From the NCBI GenBank assembly GCA_017512365.1, contig JAFWGQ010000010.1, positions 62,001 through 126,000 of the forward strand: 64,000 nucleotides of DNA, read 5' to 3'. Under the pieces are notes generated by a model. It searched no databases. It saw only the letters and a list, made by a program, of their open reading frames with translations, and was not told the DNA's origin. The translations under genes and the position numbers were made by a program. Shown here one piece after another: positions 42,111 to 53,011 of the stretch; within the stretch, counting starts at the first letter, position 1, and every line of letters starts with the position of its first letter. This DNA comes from Mogibacterium sp. GTDB taxonomy: Bacteria; Bacillota; Clostridia; Peptostreptococcales; Anaerovoracaceae.

Positions 42111-42989
42111 ATGAGAATAGCCGTAACTTACGAAGACGGGAATGTGTTCCAGCATTTCGGTCATACGGAAACATTCAAGATCTATGAAGTCGAGGACGGA
42201 AAGATCGTATCCGGCAGCATCATGGACACGAACGGCACGGGCCACGAGGCTCTGGCAGACCTGCTCGCGGACAGGGGCGTTGATGCTCTTATCTGCGGAG
42301 GCATGGGACAGGGAGCCGAAGATGCTCTTACTGCCGCGGGCCTGCAGATCTGCGCAGGAGCAGAAGGATCCGCCGATGCGGCAGTCGAAGCATGGCTCAG
42401 AGGCGATCTCGCCGATACGGGCGTCAACTGCGATCATCATCATGAGCACGGCAATGAGCACGGTCACGATCATCACCACGATGATGCCGGCTGCGGCGGA
42501 TGCGCCGATGCAGGCGGCTGCTCCGGATGCCCGGGCTGCGGCGAGCCTCAGTATCTCTTCGAGGGAAAGAACGTAGGAAAGACTGTAAAAGTCCACTACG
42601 TCGGAACCTTTGACGACGGAGAGCAGTTCGAGTCGAGCTATGAGAGGGGAGTGCCTCTCGAGTTCGTATGCGGCATCGGCCAGATGATAAAAGGCTTCGA
42701 CCGCGCAGTGGCGGAGCTCGAGCCGGGTGAAAAGATCGAGGTGCACCTCGAGCCTGAAGACGCTTACGGACATCATCAGGATATGCTGGTCATCACTGTG
42801 GACAAAGAGACGGTCGCGGGATCCGATGATCTTGAGGTCGGAGACCAGGTGATGCTCCAGGATACTCTCGGCAGACCCTTCGACGCGCTCGTTACAGCGA
42901 TCGACGACAGGACGGTCACCTTCGACTGCAACCATCAGATGGCGGACAAGGCTCTCAATTTCGCGATAGAGCTGATCGAAGCGCGTTAG
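42111..42989 (+). CDS. NifX-type domain fused to SlyD-like FKBP isomerase through His/Cys-rich linker
   Basis: A 292-residue protein starting at ATG 42111 (AAAGGAG nine bases upstream). Residues 1-100 form a dinitrogenase iron-molybdenum cofactor-type (NifX/NifB C-terminal) domain: RIAVTYEDGNVFQHFGHTETF and ICGGMGQGAEDALTAAGLQIC. Residues 107-143 are a metal-binding linker with runs such as DHHHEHGNEHGHDHHHDD followed by CGGCADAGGCSGCPGC. Residues 147-292 are a SlyD-like FKBP peptidyl-prolyl isomerase with the inserted flap (VGTFDDGEQFESSYERG; DALVTAIDDRTVTFDCNHQMA). SlyD itself carries its His/Cys tail at the C-terminus, so here the tail is internal. Likely a nickel or iron-sulfur metallochaperone. 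Confidence 0.9.
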   Translation: MRIAVTYEDGNVFQHFGHTETFKIYEVEDGKIVSGSIMDTNGTGHEALADLLADRGVDALICGGMGQGAEDALTAAGLQICAGAEGSADAAVEAWLRGDLADTGVNCDHHHEHGNEHGHDHHHDDAGCGGCADAGGCSGCPGCGEPQYLFEGKNVGKTVKVHYVGTFDDGEQFESSYERGVPLEFVCGIGQMIKGFDRAVAELEPGEKIEVHLEPEDAYGHHQDMLVITVDKETVAGSDDLEVGDQVMLQDTLGRPFDALVTAIDDRTVTFDCNHQMADKALNFAIELIEAR

Positions 42990-43038
42990 AGGACCGGGAC
43001 AGATACAGTTCCTGAAAAAAGCTGTGAACAGCATGACA

Positions 43039-43070
43039 CGCACCGGGGCACACGTTCCGGTGCGTTTTTT
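43039..43070 (+). terminator. Rho-independent terminator of vor/NifX-SlyD operon
   Basis: CGCACCGG (43039-43046) pairs with CCGGTGCG (43057-43064) across a 10-nt loop, followed by six T. Confidence 0.92.
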
Positions 43071-43092
43071 GCCCTCATACCGCGGCTTCGTG

Positions 43093-43101
43093 TGATACAA
43101 T
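43093..43101 (+). promoter_or_regulatory. Extended -10 promoter of HAD gene
   Basis: TGATACAAT, an extended -10 (TGn plus TACAAT), 40 nt before the HAD start; no convincing -35. Confidence 0.45.
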
Positions 43102-43141
43102 TAAACTCACTGAAAGAGAGGAGACGGATCAAAGGAGCGGC

Positions 43142-44020
43142 ATGCAAAAGTACGAAAGAAAGACAAAGGAAGACAGGCCGGTCATGGCCATATGCTATGA
43201 CTTCGACAAGACGCTCTCGCCGGACAATATGCAGGCTCAGGGCTATCTGCAGGCCATAGACTATGAGGACCAGGAGAAGTTCTGGGCGGAGTCGAACGCG
43301 TTCGCGGCGGAACGGAACATGGATCCTACTCTCGCGTGGATGTTCCTGATGCTCAGGAAGGCCCGCGGCAAGGAGATCTTCAGGAGAGACATGCTCGAAA
43401 GCTACGGCGCCAGGGTCAAGCTGTATCCGGGCGTCAAGGAGTGGTTCTCCAGGGTGAGGGACTACGGAGACGCCGAGGGAGTCATAGTCGAACACTACAT
43501 ACTCTCGTCGGGACTCAGGGAGATGATAGAGGGGACCGAGGTCGCCGGCGAGTTCGAAAGGATATACGCGAGCTCGTTCTGCTATGATGAGGACGGCGTC
43601 GCGATCTGGCCTGCCCAGGTGGTCAACTACACGGGCAAGACGCAGTTCCTCTTCCGCATATCCAAGGGCGTGCTCGATGAGAACGACGACGCGGTCAACG
43701 ACTCGTTCGCACCTGAAGAAATAAGGATACCGTTCAGGAACATGGTGTATATCGGAGACAGCGAGACGGACATACCGTGCATGAAGCTCGTCAACTCCTA
43801 CGGAGGCTATTCCGTCGGTGTATACGATCCGACGACCGGCAGCAAGGACAGGGTCCTCAGGATGCTGGCGGAAAACAGGATACGCTATATCGAGGCGGCG
43901 GATTACACTGAAGGCTCGGGACTCGACAGGCTCATAAAGCTCATCATCGCCAGGACGGCCGCAAGCGAGAGACTCGAGGAGGTCCACTGCAGGGACATGA
44001 GGGAAAGCAATTGTAAATGA
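43142..44020 (+). CDS. HAD-superfamily phosphatase-like hydrolase
   Basis: A 292-residue HAD-fold protein. Motif I YDFDKTL (D20, D22), motif II YILSSGLREM, and motif IV MVYIGDSETDIPCMKL are intact; an alpha-helical cap lies between motifs I and II. Likely a phosphomonoesterase on a small metabolite; the substrate is unknown. AAAGGAG precedes the ATG. It is 78 nt before metG and may share its transcript. Confidence 0.85.
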   Translation: MQKYERKTKEDRPVMAICYDFDKTLSPDNMQAQGYLQAIDYEDQEKFWAESNAFAAERNMDPTLAWMFLMLRKARGKEIFRRDMLESYGARVKLYPGVKEWFSRVRDYGDAEGVIVEHYILSSGLREMIEGTEVAGEFERIYASSFCYDEDGVAIWPAQVVNYTGKTQFLFRISKGVLDENDDAVNDSFAPEEIRIPFRNMVYIGDSETDIPCMKLVNSYGGYSVGVYDPTTGSKDRVLRMLAENRIRYIEAADYTEGSGLDRLIKLIIARTAASERLEEVHCRDMRESNCK

Positions 44021-44098
44021 CACGGAAGGCCGCTTATGGTACAATCTTAATGTTGGTTTCAGATAAGAACGCTCTCATTCGAGCGGGGAAGGCAAAAC

Positions 44099-45688
44099 AT
44101 GGAAAACAAAGGGACATATTACATTTCGACACCTATCTACTATCCGAGTTCGAATCTGCATATCGGACACACATACTGCACGGTCATGGCAGACGCCATG
44201 GCGCGCTTCAAGAGACTGCAGGGCTATGACGTCATGTTCCTGACGGGGACCGACGAGCACGGCCAGAAGATACAGACAAAAGCGATCGAAAAGGGCGTCA
44301 CTCCTCAGGAGTACGTCGACGAGATCGTTGACGGCATACTCGAACTGTGGGAGACGATGGAGATCAGCTACGATGACTTCATCAGGACCACACAGCCGAG
44401 ACACATGGAGAGAGTCCGGGAGATCTGGAAGAGGATGTACGACAAGGGCGACATCTACCTCGGAACTTATGAGGGACTCTACTGCAAGGAATGCGAGGCG
44501 TTCTGGACAGAAAGCCAGCTCGTGGACGGCTGCTGCCCGGACTGCGGCAGACCTGTCACAAAGGCGAGTGAAGAGGCATATTTCTTCAGGATGTCAAAGT
44601 ATGCCGACAGGCTTCTCGAACTCTTCAGGGAAAACCCGGACTTTTTGGTGCCTGAGACAAGACGCAACGAAATGGTAGCTTTCGTCGAGCAGGGCATGGA
44701 GGACCTCTGCGTATCCCGTACATCCTTCGACTGGGGCATCCCTGTGCCGAACGATCCGAAGCACGTCATGTACGTGTGGGTCGACGCGCTCTCAAACTAT
44801 GTGACAGCCCTCGGCGGACCGGAGGAGACCGAAAAGTTCAAAAAATACTGGCCTTGCGACTGCCATCTTGTCGGAAAGGAGATCGTAAGGTTCCACTCGC
44901 TCATATGGCCTGCGATGCTGATGAGCGCTGACCTGCCTCTTCCTAAGCAGGTCAGGGGACACGGCTGGCTCCTGATGGGAGGAGAGAAGGTCAGCAAGTC
45001 GAAGGCTGCAAAGGGACAGGATGTGATAGATCCGGTCGTTCTTATCGACCGCTACGGCATCGACGCCCTCAAGTACTTCCTGCTGAGAGAGTACACATTC
45101 GGACAGGACGGCACCTTCACGAACGAGGTCATGCTCAGACGCATGAACTTCGACCTCGCGAACGACCTCGGCAATCTGCTCTCGAGAACCGTCTCGATGA
45201 TACAGAAATACTGCGGAGGCAGCGTGCCTGAAGCAGCGACGAAGGACGCCGTCGATGAGGAGCTCATCGCTCTGGCCACATCCACTGCCGACAGGGTCGC
45301 GGCAAACATGGACGAATTCCAGTTCAACATGGCTCTCGAGGATATATGGGTGCTCGTAAGGCGCGCCAACAAGTACATCGACGAGAAGACGCCGTGGGTG
45401 CTCGCCAAAGACGAATCGAAGAAGGCCGAGCTCGACACCGTCATGAGGAACCTCGCCGAAGCCCTGAGAATAGTTTCCATTCTGATCGAGCCGTACATGC
45501 ATACGACGACCGACCGCATGAGAGAACAGCTCGGACTCGCTGATGTTCCGGTCGTATGGGAGGATGCGTTCGAATTCTACAAGATGGACGGATGCAAAGT
45601 GGAGAAGGGCGACATGCTCTTCCCGAGACTCGACATCGACAAGGAACTCGAAGAGCTGTACGCTCTCGGAGCCGCCGCAGCGAAATAG
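44099..45688 (+). CDS. metG: Methionyl-tRNA synthetase (without C-terminal tRNA-binding domain)
   Basis: A 529-residue class I synthetase. HIGH is H21-H24, KVSKS near residue 299 is the KMSKS loop, and the zinc knuckle is formed by CKECEAFWTESQLVDGCCPDC (about residues 126-146, quoted in part). Many bacterial MetRS are about 640 residues with an EMAP-II-like C-terminal domain; here the protein stops after the anticodon-binding helices. GGGGAAGG precedes the ATG. No T-box leader is visible. Confidence 0.95.
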   Translation: MENKGTYYISTPIYYPSSNLHIGHTYCTVMADAMARFKRLQGYDVMFLTGTDEHGQKIQTKAIEKGVTPQEYVDEIVDGILELWETMEISYDDFIRTTQPRHMERVREIWKRMYDKGDIYLGTYEGLYCKECEAFWTESQLVDGCCPDCGRPVTKASEEAYFFRMSKYADRLLELFRENPDFLVPETRRNEMVAFVEQGMEDLCVSRTSFDWGIPVPNDPKHVMYVWVDALSNYVTALGGPEETEKFKKYWPCDCHLVGKEIVRFHSLIWPAMLMSADLPLPKQVRGHGWLLMGGEKVSKSKAAKGQDVIDPVVLIDRYGIDALKYFLLREYTFGQDGTFTNEVMLRRMNFDLANDLGNLLSRTVSMIQKYCGGSVPEAATKDAVDEELIALATSTADRVAANMDEFQFNMALEDIWVLVRRANKYIDEKTPWVLAKDESKKAELDTVMRNLAEALRIVSILIEPYMHTTTDRMREQLGLADVPVVWEDAFEFYKMDGCKVEKGDMLFPRLDIDKELEELYALGAAAAK

Positions 45689-45745
45689 AGGAGAGGCTGA
45701 TGCAGATCCGCGGGTCTGCAGCTGCACAATAACGAATTGAAAGCG

Positions 45746-46005
45746 AGGATGGTGTAATTTTTCATAGAAATGGTAAATCGATACACCATCCTTTAGTATT
45801 TTTCGGAAGATTTGATCATTCTGACCGGCAAATGGTGTAATATTTGCCGGAACACACGGATCCATACACCCGATTTCCGCAAATACGGTGTATGGATCCG
45901 GCATAATTGCAGATTTTTACACCATCCGGGCCCGAATCAGGCGGTTATAAATGGGATTTGTGTCAAATGGTGTAATTGTTCCGGAACAGGGCCGGAGTTT
46001 ACACC
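45746..46005. repeat. Array of four GGTGTA-N25-TACACC units
   Basis: The 342 nt between metG and tatD are non-coding. GGTGTA starts at 45751, 45834, 45887 and 45969; TACACC starts at 45782, 45865, 45918 and 46000, in every case exactly 31 nt later. Nested longer repeats overlie this: AGGATGGTGTA / TACACCATCCT (45746-45792), CCGGCAAAT / ATTTGCCGG around a GGTGTAAT loop (45825-45850), and a 14-bp perfect CGGATCCATACACC / GGTGTATGGATCCG (45857-45900). Units 2 and 4 also share CAAATGGTGTAAT and CCGGAACA. It could be an array of paired protein-binding sites or a set of RNA hairpins; the first hairpin may also terminate metG (TTAGTATTTTT follows). Confidence 0.9.
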
Positions 46006-46030
46006 GTAGAAACGGCCCGGGGAGTCAAAA

Positions 46031-46909
46031 ATGCTTTTCGACGCGCATACACATCTGAATTTTGAAAAATATACCGAAGAGGAACGCAGGGGGCTTGCGG
46101 CGGAGATAGAGGCGTCCGATGTGGGCTGCATCATCGATGTGGCCGACTGTGTGGAGGCGGCGAAGCTCGCGCTGAAGGATGCTGACGACTATCCGTGGTG
46201 CTATGCCGCGGTGGGTATACATCCGGATCACGCCCGGGATTATGAAGGCATCTGCGGCGATGACCCTGAAAAGAGAAGGGCGGCAGATGCGAGACTTGAG
46301 GCGGATCTGGAAGAGATCAGAAAACTCGCTGCGCATCCGAAGGCTGTTGCAATAGGAGAGATCGGACTCGATTACTACTACGGCACGGATGACAGGGACG
46401 AGCAGCAGGAGCTTTTCCGCAGGCAGATAAGGCTCGCCAACGAGCTCAGGATGCCGATAATGATCCACACGAGGGACGCTCATCAGCTGACCATGGATAT
46501 ATTAAAGGAAGAAGGGGCTTTCTCGGATGAGCGAAAGACCTGGTTTCCTGAAAGGCCGGCGGCCGGCGGCGGCACAGAGCCTGACGCGAGGGTGCAGATG
46601 CACTGCTTCTCGGGATCGCCGGAGCTCGCACTGCAGTATGCAAAACTCGGGGCGACCATGTCCCTCGGAGGGCCTGTGACCTTCAAAAACGGAAAGAAGG
46701 CGGCCGAGGTAGTCAGGCAGCTTCCGATAGAATACCTGATGTCCGAGACCGACGCGCCGTACATGGCTCCGGAGCCTCTGCGCGGCAGGCCGAACAAGCC
46801 GCCGTATATCGAACACATAGTGAGGCGCATGGCCCTGCTGAAAGGGATGGAATACGACGAGACGGCGCGCGTGCTGACTGAGAACGGAAAGCGCTTCTTC
46901 GGCATCTGA
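46031..46909 (+). CDS. tatD: TatD-family metal-dependent DNase
   Basis: A 292-residue TIM-barrel hydrolase. Metal ligands are in DAHTHLN (4-10), IGEIGLDYYY, MIHTRDAHQ, MHCFSGSPE and SETDAPYMAPEP. It has 3'-5' exonuclease activity on DNA/RNA in studied members. A 30-residue acidic insert lies near 75-95 (YEGICGDDPEKRRAAD). GGGGAG lies eight bases before the ATG. It follows the GGTGTA array directly. Confidence 0.93.
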   Translation: MLFDAHTHLNFEKYTEEERRGLAAEIEASDVGCIIDVADCVEAAKLALKDADDYPWCYAAVGIHPDHARDYEGICGDDPEKRRAADARLEADLEEIRKLAAHPKAVAIGEIGLDYYYGTDDRDEQQELFRRQIRLANELRMPIMIHTRDAHQLTMDILKEEGAFSDERKTWFPERPAAGGGTEPDARVQMHCFSGSPELALQYAKLGATMSLGGPVTFKNGKKAAEVVRQLPIEYLMSETDAPYMAPEPLRGRPNKPPYIEHIVRRMALLKGMEYDETARVLTENGKRFFGI

Positions 46910-46969
46910 CAGACCGAAGATGTGCAGAAACAGCAACAGTAACAGAACAGAGATCAAAATAGAAACATA

Positions 46970-48397
46970 ATGAAAAGAGATCACATAATCGAAACATTGA
47001 TAGACAGCGAGCTGATCGAACCGGGTTCAGCGGTGGTTGCAGGAGTGTCGGGAGGTCCGGATTCGCTGTGCCTGCTGCATGCTCTTGTCAGCATCGCCGA
47101 CATGCTCGACCTGATGATAGTACCGGTGCATGTCAACCACAAGCTCAGGCCGGAGGCGGATGACGAGGCCGCGCATATCGGGGAGATATGCGACCGCATG
47201 GATCTTGAGATGGAGCTGTACGAGGCTTCATGCAGCGAGCTCGCTGAGGAGGCGGGGATATCGGTCGAGGAGGCCGGCAGGATCATCAGATACGAGATAT
47301 TCGATGACGTTGCCCGCAGCCTGGAGGATGAGGGCTTTCCGGGAGACCGGATAATGATCGCGCTCGCCCATAACGCGGACGATCAGGCGGAAACGGTACT
47401 CTTCAGGCTGCTCAGGGGCACCGGCCCACACGGGCTTGCGGGAATACCGGCGGCAAGGATGTCCGAGGGGGGATATCTCATCGTGCGACCTCTTCTGTCC
47501 GTAGAAAGAAAGGACATAGATGAATACATCAGAGTGAACAGGCTCCGTCCCAATATCGACGCTTCGAACAGCGACAACAGCTATGCCAGGAACCGCATAA
47601 GGAACGAGCTGATACCTTATCTCGAAAAGAACTACAATCCTAAGATCAGGGAGCACCTGAGGCGCTACGCAGGTCTGGCCTACATGGACGACATGCTGCT
47701 CAGGGAGATCTCGCTGAACGAGTATGCCGACGACATAAGCTTCGACGATGAGAAGGAAAGGGCCGTGATCGATCTCAGGAAGGCAAAGGAGAATCCGCCT
47801 CCTGTGAACAGCAGGATAGTCAGGATGATGCTGGAGGTGCTCGGACTGGAGTCGTATGCGACGTTCGAGACAGTGAATTCTGTAATGGAACTGATGTACA
47901 GCGACCACCCGTCAGCCGGCATCGACCTGCCGCTCGGAATCAGAGCGTACAGGGAATACGACAAGCTCGTCTTCTCGGCAGAGGAGGAGATCATCAGGCC
48001 GGACGAGAGCATCGAAATATGGCCTCAGGTCGTCATGGCAAGGGAATTCGAGCCTGACGAGGATCAGCCTTACGCAGCCTTCGACTTCGACAAGTTCAAC
48101 GCCGATCACCCCGGCAGCATAGGGGAGATAGTGATCAGGACAAGGCTCGGCGGAGACTATCTGCCGATGAAGAACGGCAGCAAGAAGATACAGGATCTTC
48201 TCGTCGATTCCAAGGTGAACAGGAACGCGAGAGACAGCATGCTGATGGCCGCCATAGGCAGCGAGGTGCTGTGGATACTGCCGAGCCCGCACTTCAGTGG
48301 GGAGAGAGAAAAGAAAAAGGGCAGATTTTCACAAAAATATCAGATTTCCGACACAACAGAAAGGGTGCTTCTCATTGAATTAGGGGAATCCATGTGA
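46970..48397 (+). CDS. tilS: tRNA(Ile)-lysidine synthase
   Basis: A 475-residue PP-loop ATPase that converts C34 of the AUA-reading tRNA-Ile to lysidine. The PP-loop is GVSGGPDS (25-32); HVNHKLRPEADDEA and ALAHNADDQAETVLFRLLRGTG are the standard catalytic stretches. The C-terminal TilS domains are present (GDYLPMKNGSKKIQDLLVD). Essential for isoleucine decoding. The tilS-ftsH order is common in Firmicutes, usually with hpt between them, which is absent here. Confidence 0.93.
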   Translation: MKRDHIIETLIDSELIEPGSAVVAGVSGGPDSLCLLHALVSIADMLDLMIVPVHVNHKLRPEADDEAAHIGEICDRMDLEMELYEASCSELAEEAGISVEEAGRIIRYEIFDDVARSLEDEGFPGDRIMIALAHNADDQAETVLFRLLRGTGPHGLAGIPAARMSEGGYLIVRPLLSVERKDIDEYIRVNRLRPNIDASNSDNSYARNRIRNELIPYLEKNYNPKIREHLRRYAGLAYMDDMLLREISLNEYADDISFDDEKERAVIDLRKAKENPPPVNSRIVRMMLEVLGLESYATFETVNSVMELMYSDHPSAGIDLPLGIRAYREYDKLVFSAEEEIIRPDESIEIWPQVVMAREFEPDEDQPYAAFDFDKFNADHPGSIGEIVIRTRLGGDYLPMKNGSKKIQDLLVDSKVNRNARDSMLMAAIGSEVLWILPSPHFSGEREKKKGRFSQKYQISDTTERVLLIELGESM

Positions 48398-48398
48398 T

Positions 48399-48436
48399 AA
48401 AATTTGTGCTCGGGACACAAATTTTGCATTGTTTTT
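48399..48436 (+). terminator. Hairpin between tilS and ftsH
   Basis: AAAATTTGTG (48399-48408) pairs with CACAAATTTT (48416-48425), 7-nt loop, then GCATTGTTTTT. A terminator with an imperfect tract, or an attenuator allowing part read-through into ftsH. Confidence 0.6.
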
Positions 48437-48481
48437 AGTACCGCAATTAGAAAAATCCAAGGGGAAAGGAAATAAAATAAA

Positions 48482-50605
<2,124 letters not shown>

Positions 50606-50616
50606 GGGAGAACCCA

Positions 50617-52194
50617 ATGAAGATAAGTGTAAACGACTGCCTTAAACTTGATGCTTTCAGAGGAAGCCGAGTGCTTGCCTGCAGCGATGGATGCTCAAGA
50701 CGGGTGAGATCGGTATCCGTTCTTGACGAGGACGATCTCGGCATGGGCGTCGAGAGAAACGGCGTCAGCGAGCAGATGGTCATCACTCACTTCTGGACCA
50801 GCAGGGACGATACGGAAGCGCAGAAGGCGGCAGTGACTGCTCTGGGCAGGAAAGGCATCAGCGCTCTTGTCGTATATCTGAACGAAAAGGGCGTTGTCAG
50901 GGTGGCGCCGGATGTGATCCGCGCGGCCGAGGATGCGGGCCTCCCGCTCATCACCATCACGGATAACGGCAACGCCACGTATTCGATGCTTATCGAGCAG
51001 GTGCTCGACAAGATCCTCTACGGCGAGAATTACAGCGACAATATACTCAACAATTCGATCTATCATCTTCTGAACTTCGAAAAGCACAGCAGCTTTCCCG
51101 CGGCACTTCGCGAAGCGGCGATGCACAACAACTATCAGGTCGTGCTCATGACAGAGGAGTTCAATACGATACTCACTGTCGAGACGAGGCACCTGGTAAA
51201 GATCGAGGATGCAGTCCAGGCCGCCCGCAAGCTCGATGCGTTCAGCATGAACGGATTTACGCGCGTCGAGATCGAGAGCGTAGTGACATACTGGGGCTTC
51301 ATCAACATAAAGGACAGCAGATACATTCTCGTCATAGTGGACAACGAGGACGAGTACTCGGCTGCCGAGATGAGCAAGCTGGCCCAGACCATAGAGCTCG
51401 CGATAGGCATGTGGAAGTACACTCCGGACAGGGATTCGAGAGCCGAATTCATAAAGTCCGCGGTAAGAGGCGACATATCCTTCTGCCATACCCTGCTCGA
51501 TGAGTCGGGACTCCGCGGCATGCAGTTCACCAGCGCATTCTACATCAAGGACGCGCGCGAGGATCAGGACAGATTCCCTGAGATACTCGACAGGCACAGA
51601 AAGGAATCGGACTTCGGGCTGCTGGTCACCATCGAGGCGGACGAGATATACGGCATAGTCTATGTCGAAGGCGGACAGGAGAGAGGCATAGAGACCAAGA
51701 ACGCATGTCTGGCGATGTTCGATGAACTGAAAGCCGCGTGCAGGGACGAGAGGATATTCCATATCACGGGAATGGAGACTCTCGAGGCCTGCGTGGACGG
51801 CTTCAAGATGATAAACAAAACGAGCAGATACATGGAGAGGGTGTTCCCTTTCAAGAGGGTCTTCTCCAAATATGAGATATCCATGATGAGCGACTGCGTA
51901 TACATGCAGACCGGCTCGCAGCAGCAGAGAAAGATGTATCTGGACCTGCTGGAGCCTTTCGAAAGAGAGGTGTCGCAGAACAAGGGCAGGATGCTCATCG
52001 ACACGCTGTCCACCTTCGTGCTCGACGCGGGCATGAACAGCAACAGGACGGCGGAATTCATGAACATACATAACAATACCGTGCAGTACAGGCTGAAAAA
52101 AGCCAACGAGATACTCGGAGCCGAGATGACGGCCAACCGCGTCATACCGGGGCTTACGATGGCCCTTGCTCTCAAGAGACTGGAGGAGGACTGA
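50617..52194 (+). CDS. PucR-family transcriptional regulator
   Basis: A 525-residue regulator: N-terminal PucR domain (about 1-125, ISALVVYLNEKGVVRV), a central GGDEF-like/CdaR region, and a C-terminal PucR helix-turn-helix (NRTAEFMNIHNNTVQYRLKKANEIL near 475-500, quoted by position). Such proteins control purine, nucleoside or amino-acid catabolism or sugar diacid uptake. It lies 11 nt after ftsH and 1 nt before coaX. The target is unknown. Confidence 0.88.
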   Translation: MKISVNDCLKLDAFRGSRVLACSDGCSRRVRSVSVLDEDDLGMGVERNGVSEQMVITHFWTSRDDTEAQKAAVTALGRKGISALVVYLNEKGVVRVAPDVIRAAEDAGLPLITITDNGNATYSMLIEQVLDKILYGENYSDNILNNSIYHLLNFEKHSSFPAALREAAMHNNYQVVLMTEEFNTILTVETRHLVKIEDAVQAARKLDAFSMNGFTRVEIESVVTYWGFINIKDSRYILVIVDNEDEYSAAEMSKLAQTIELAIGMWKYTPDRDSRAEFIKSAVRGDISFCHTLLDESGLRGMQFTSAFYIKDAREDQDRFPEILDRHRKESDFGLLVTIEADEIYGIVYVEGGQERGIETKNACLAMFDELKAACRDERIFHITGMETLEACVDGFKMINKTSRYMERVFPFKRVFSKYEISMMSDCVYMQTGSQQQRKMYLDLLEPFEREVSQNKGRMLIDTLSTFVLDAGMNSNRTAEFMNIHNNTVQYRLKKANEILGAEMTANRVIPGLTMALALKRLEED

Positions 52195-52195
52195 C

Positions 52196-53011
52196 ATGCT
52201 GCTTGCCATAGATGTGGGCAATACCAATATCGTGCTCGGAGTGTTCGAGGGCGACAGGCTCGTCGAGAGCTGGAGGCTTGCGACGGACAACAACAGGTCC
52301 GCCGATGAGTACGGGACCATCATTAATTCAATGTTCAACTATGCGAAGATCAGCGCCGGGGATATCGACGATGTCATCATCTCGTCGGTAGTTCCTTCCC
52401 TGCTGTTCACGCTTGAGCACATGTGCCTCAAATACTACGACAGGAATCCTGTCGTGGTCGAGCAGGGCATAAAGACAGGGATCAAGGTCAGATACGACGA
52501 TCCGCGCCAGCTCGGAGCCGACCGTATCGTGAATGCGGTCGCGGCCCATACGAGGTACGGCGGCAACCTGATCATCGTCGACTTCGGAACTGCCACCACC
52601 TTCTCGTGCGTATCATCGGAAGGGATATTCCTCGGAGGCGCGATCGCGCCGGGCATGAAGACACAGGCCGCGGCTCTTTTCGAGCACACTGCCAAGCTGC
52701 CGAACGTAGACCTCGAGATCCCGGGAAGCTTCATCGCAAGGAATACGAGCGAAGGAATGAGATCGGGCCTCGTTTTCGGTCACATGGGCTTCACCGAGCA
52801 CATGATAAACGGCATGAAGAAAGAAATGTGCGATGAGCTCGGCTGCGGCCCTGAGGACATAAAAGTCGTGGCGACCGGCGGTATGGCTACCATGGTCGAA
52901 AGCGGAGTATCCTGCATAGATGTGATCGACAGGAGACTTACGCTCGACGGACTTCAGATGATCCACGAAAAGAACAGGGGACTCAACAAGAAGAGAGTCC
53001 TGCAGGGCTGA
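52196..53011 (+). CDS. coaX: Type III pantothenate kinase
   Basis: A 271-residue ASKHA-fold kinase for the first step of CoA synthesis; type III enzymes are not inhibited by CoA. Motifs are AIDVGNTNIVLGVF at the start, RQLGADRIVNAVAAH, IIVDFGTATTFSCVS and VVATGGMATMVE. ATG 52196 follows GGAGGAGG and the PucR stop. The stop overlaps the next gene (TGATG). CoA is the second substrate of the Vor enzyme. Confidence 0.95.
   Translation: MLLAIDVGNTNIVLGVFEGDRLVESWRLATDNNRSADEYGTIINSMFNYAKISAGDIDDVIISSVVPSLLFTLEHMCLKYYDRNPVVVEQGIKTGIKVRYDDPRQLGADRIVNAVAAHTRYGGNLIIVDFGTATTFSCVSSEGIFLGGAIAPGMKTQAAALFEHTAKLPNVDLEIPGSFIARNTSEGMRSGLVFGHMGFTEHMINGMKKEMCDELGCGPEDIKVVATGGMATMVESGVSCIDVIDRRLTLDGLQMIHEKNRGLNKKRVLQG

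Noticed and set aside
41658..44044. Long minus-strand frames opposite vorC, the NifX-SlyD gene and the HAD gene
   Set aside because: Composition-driven antisense frames; the plus-strand genes have diagnostic motifs and ribosome-binding sites.
44021..44098. T-box leader upstream of metG
   Set aside because: The gap is only 78 nt, lacks the T-box sequence and a terminator/antiterminator pair.
45746..46005. GGTGTA array as a CRISPR
   Set aside because: Repeats are inverted pairs of six bases, not direct repeats of 25-35 nt; spacers are not of one size class and no cas genes are present.
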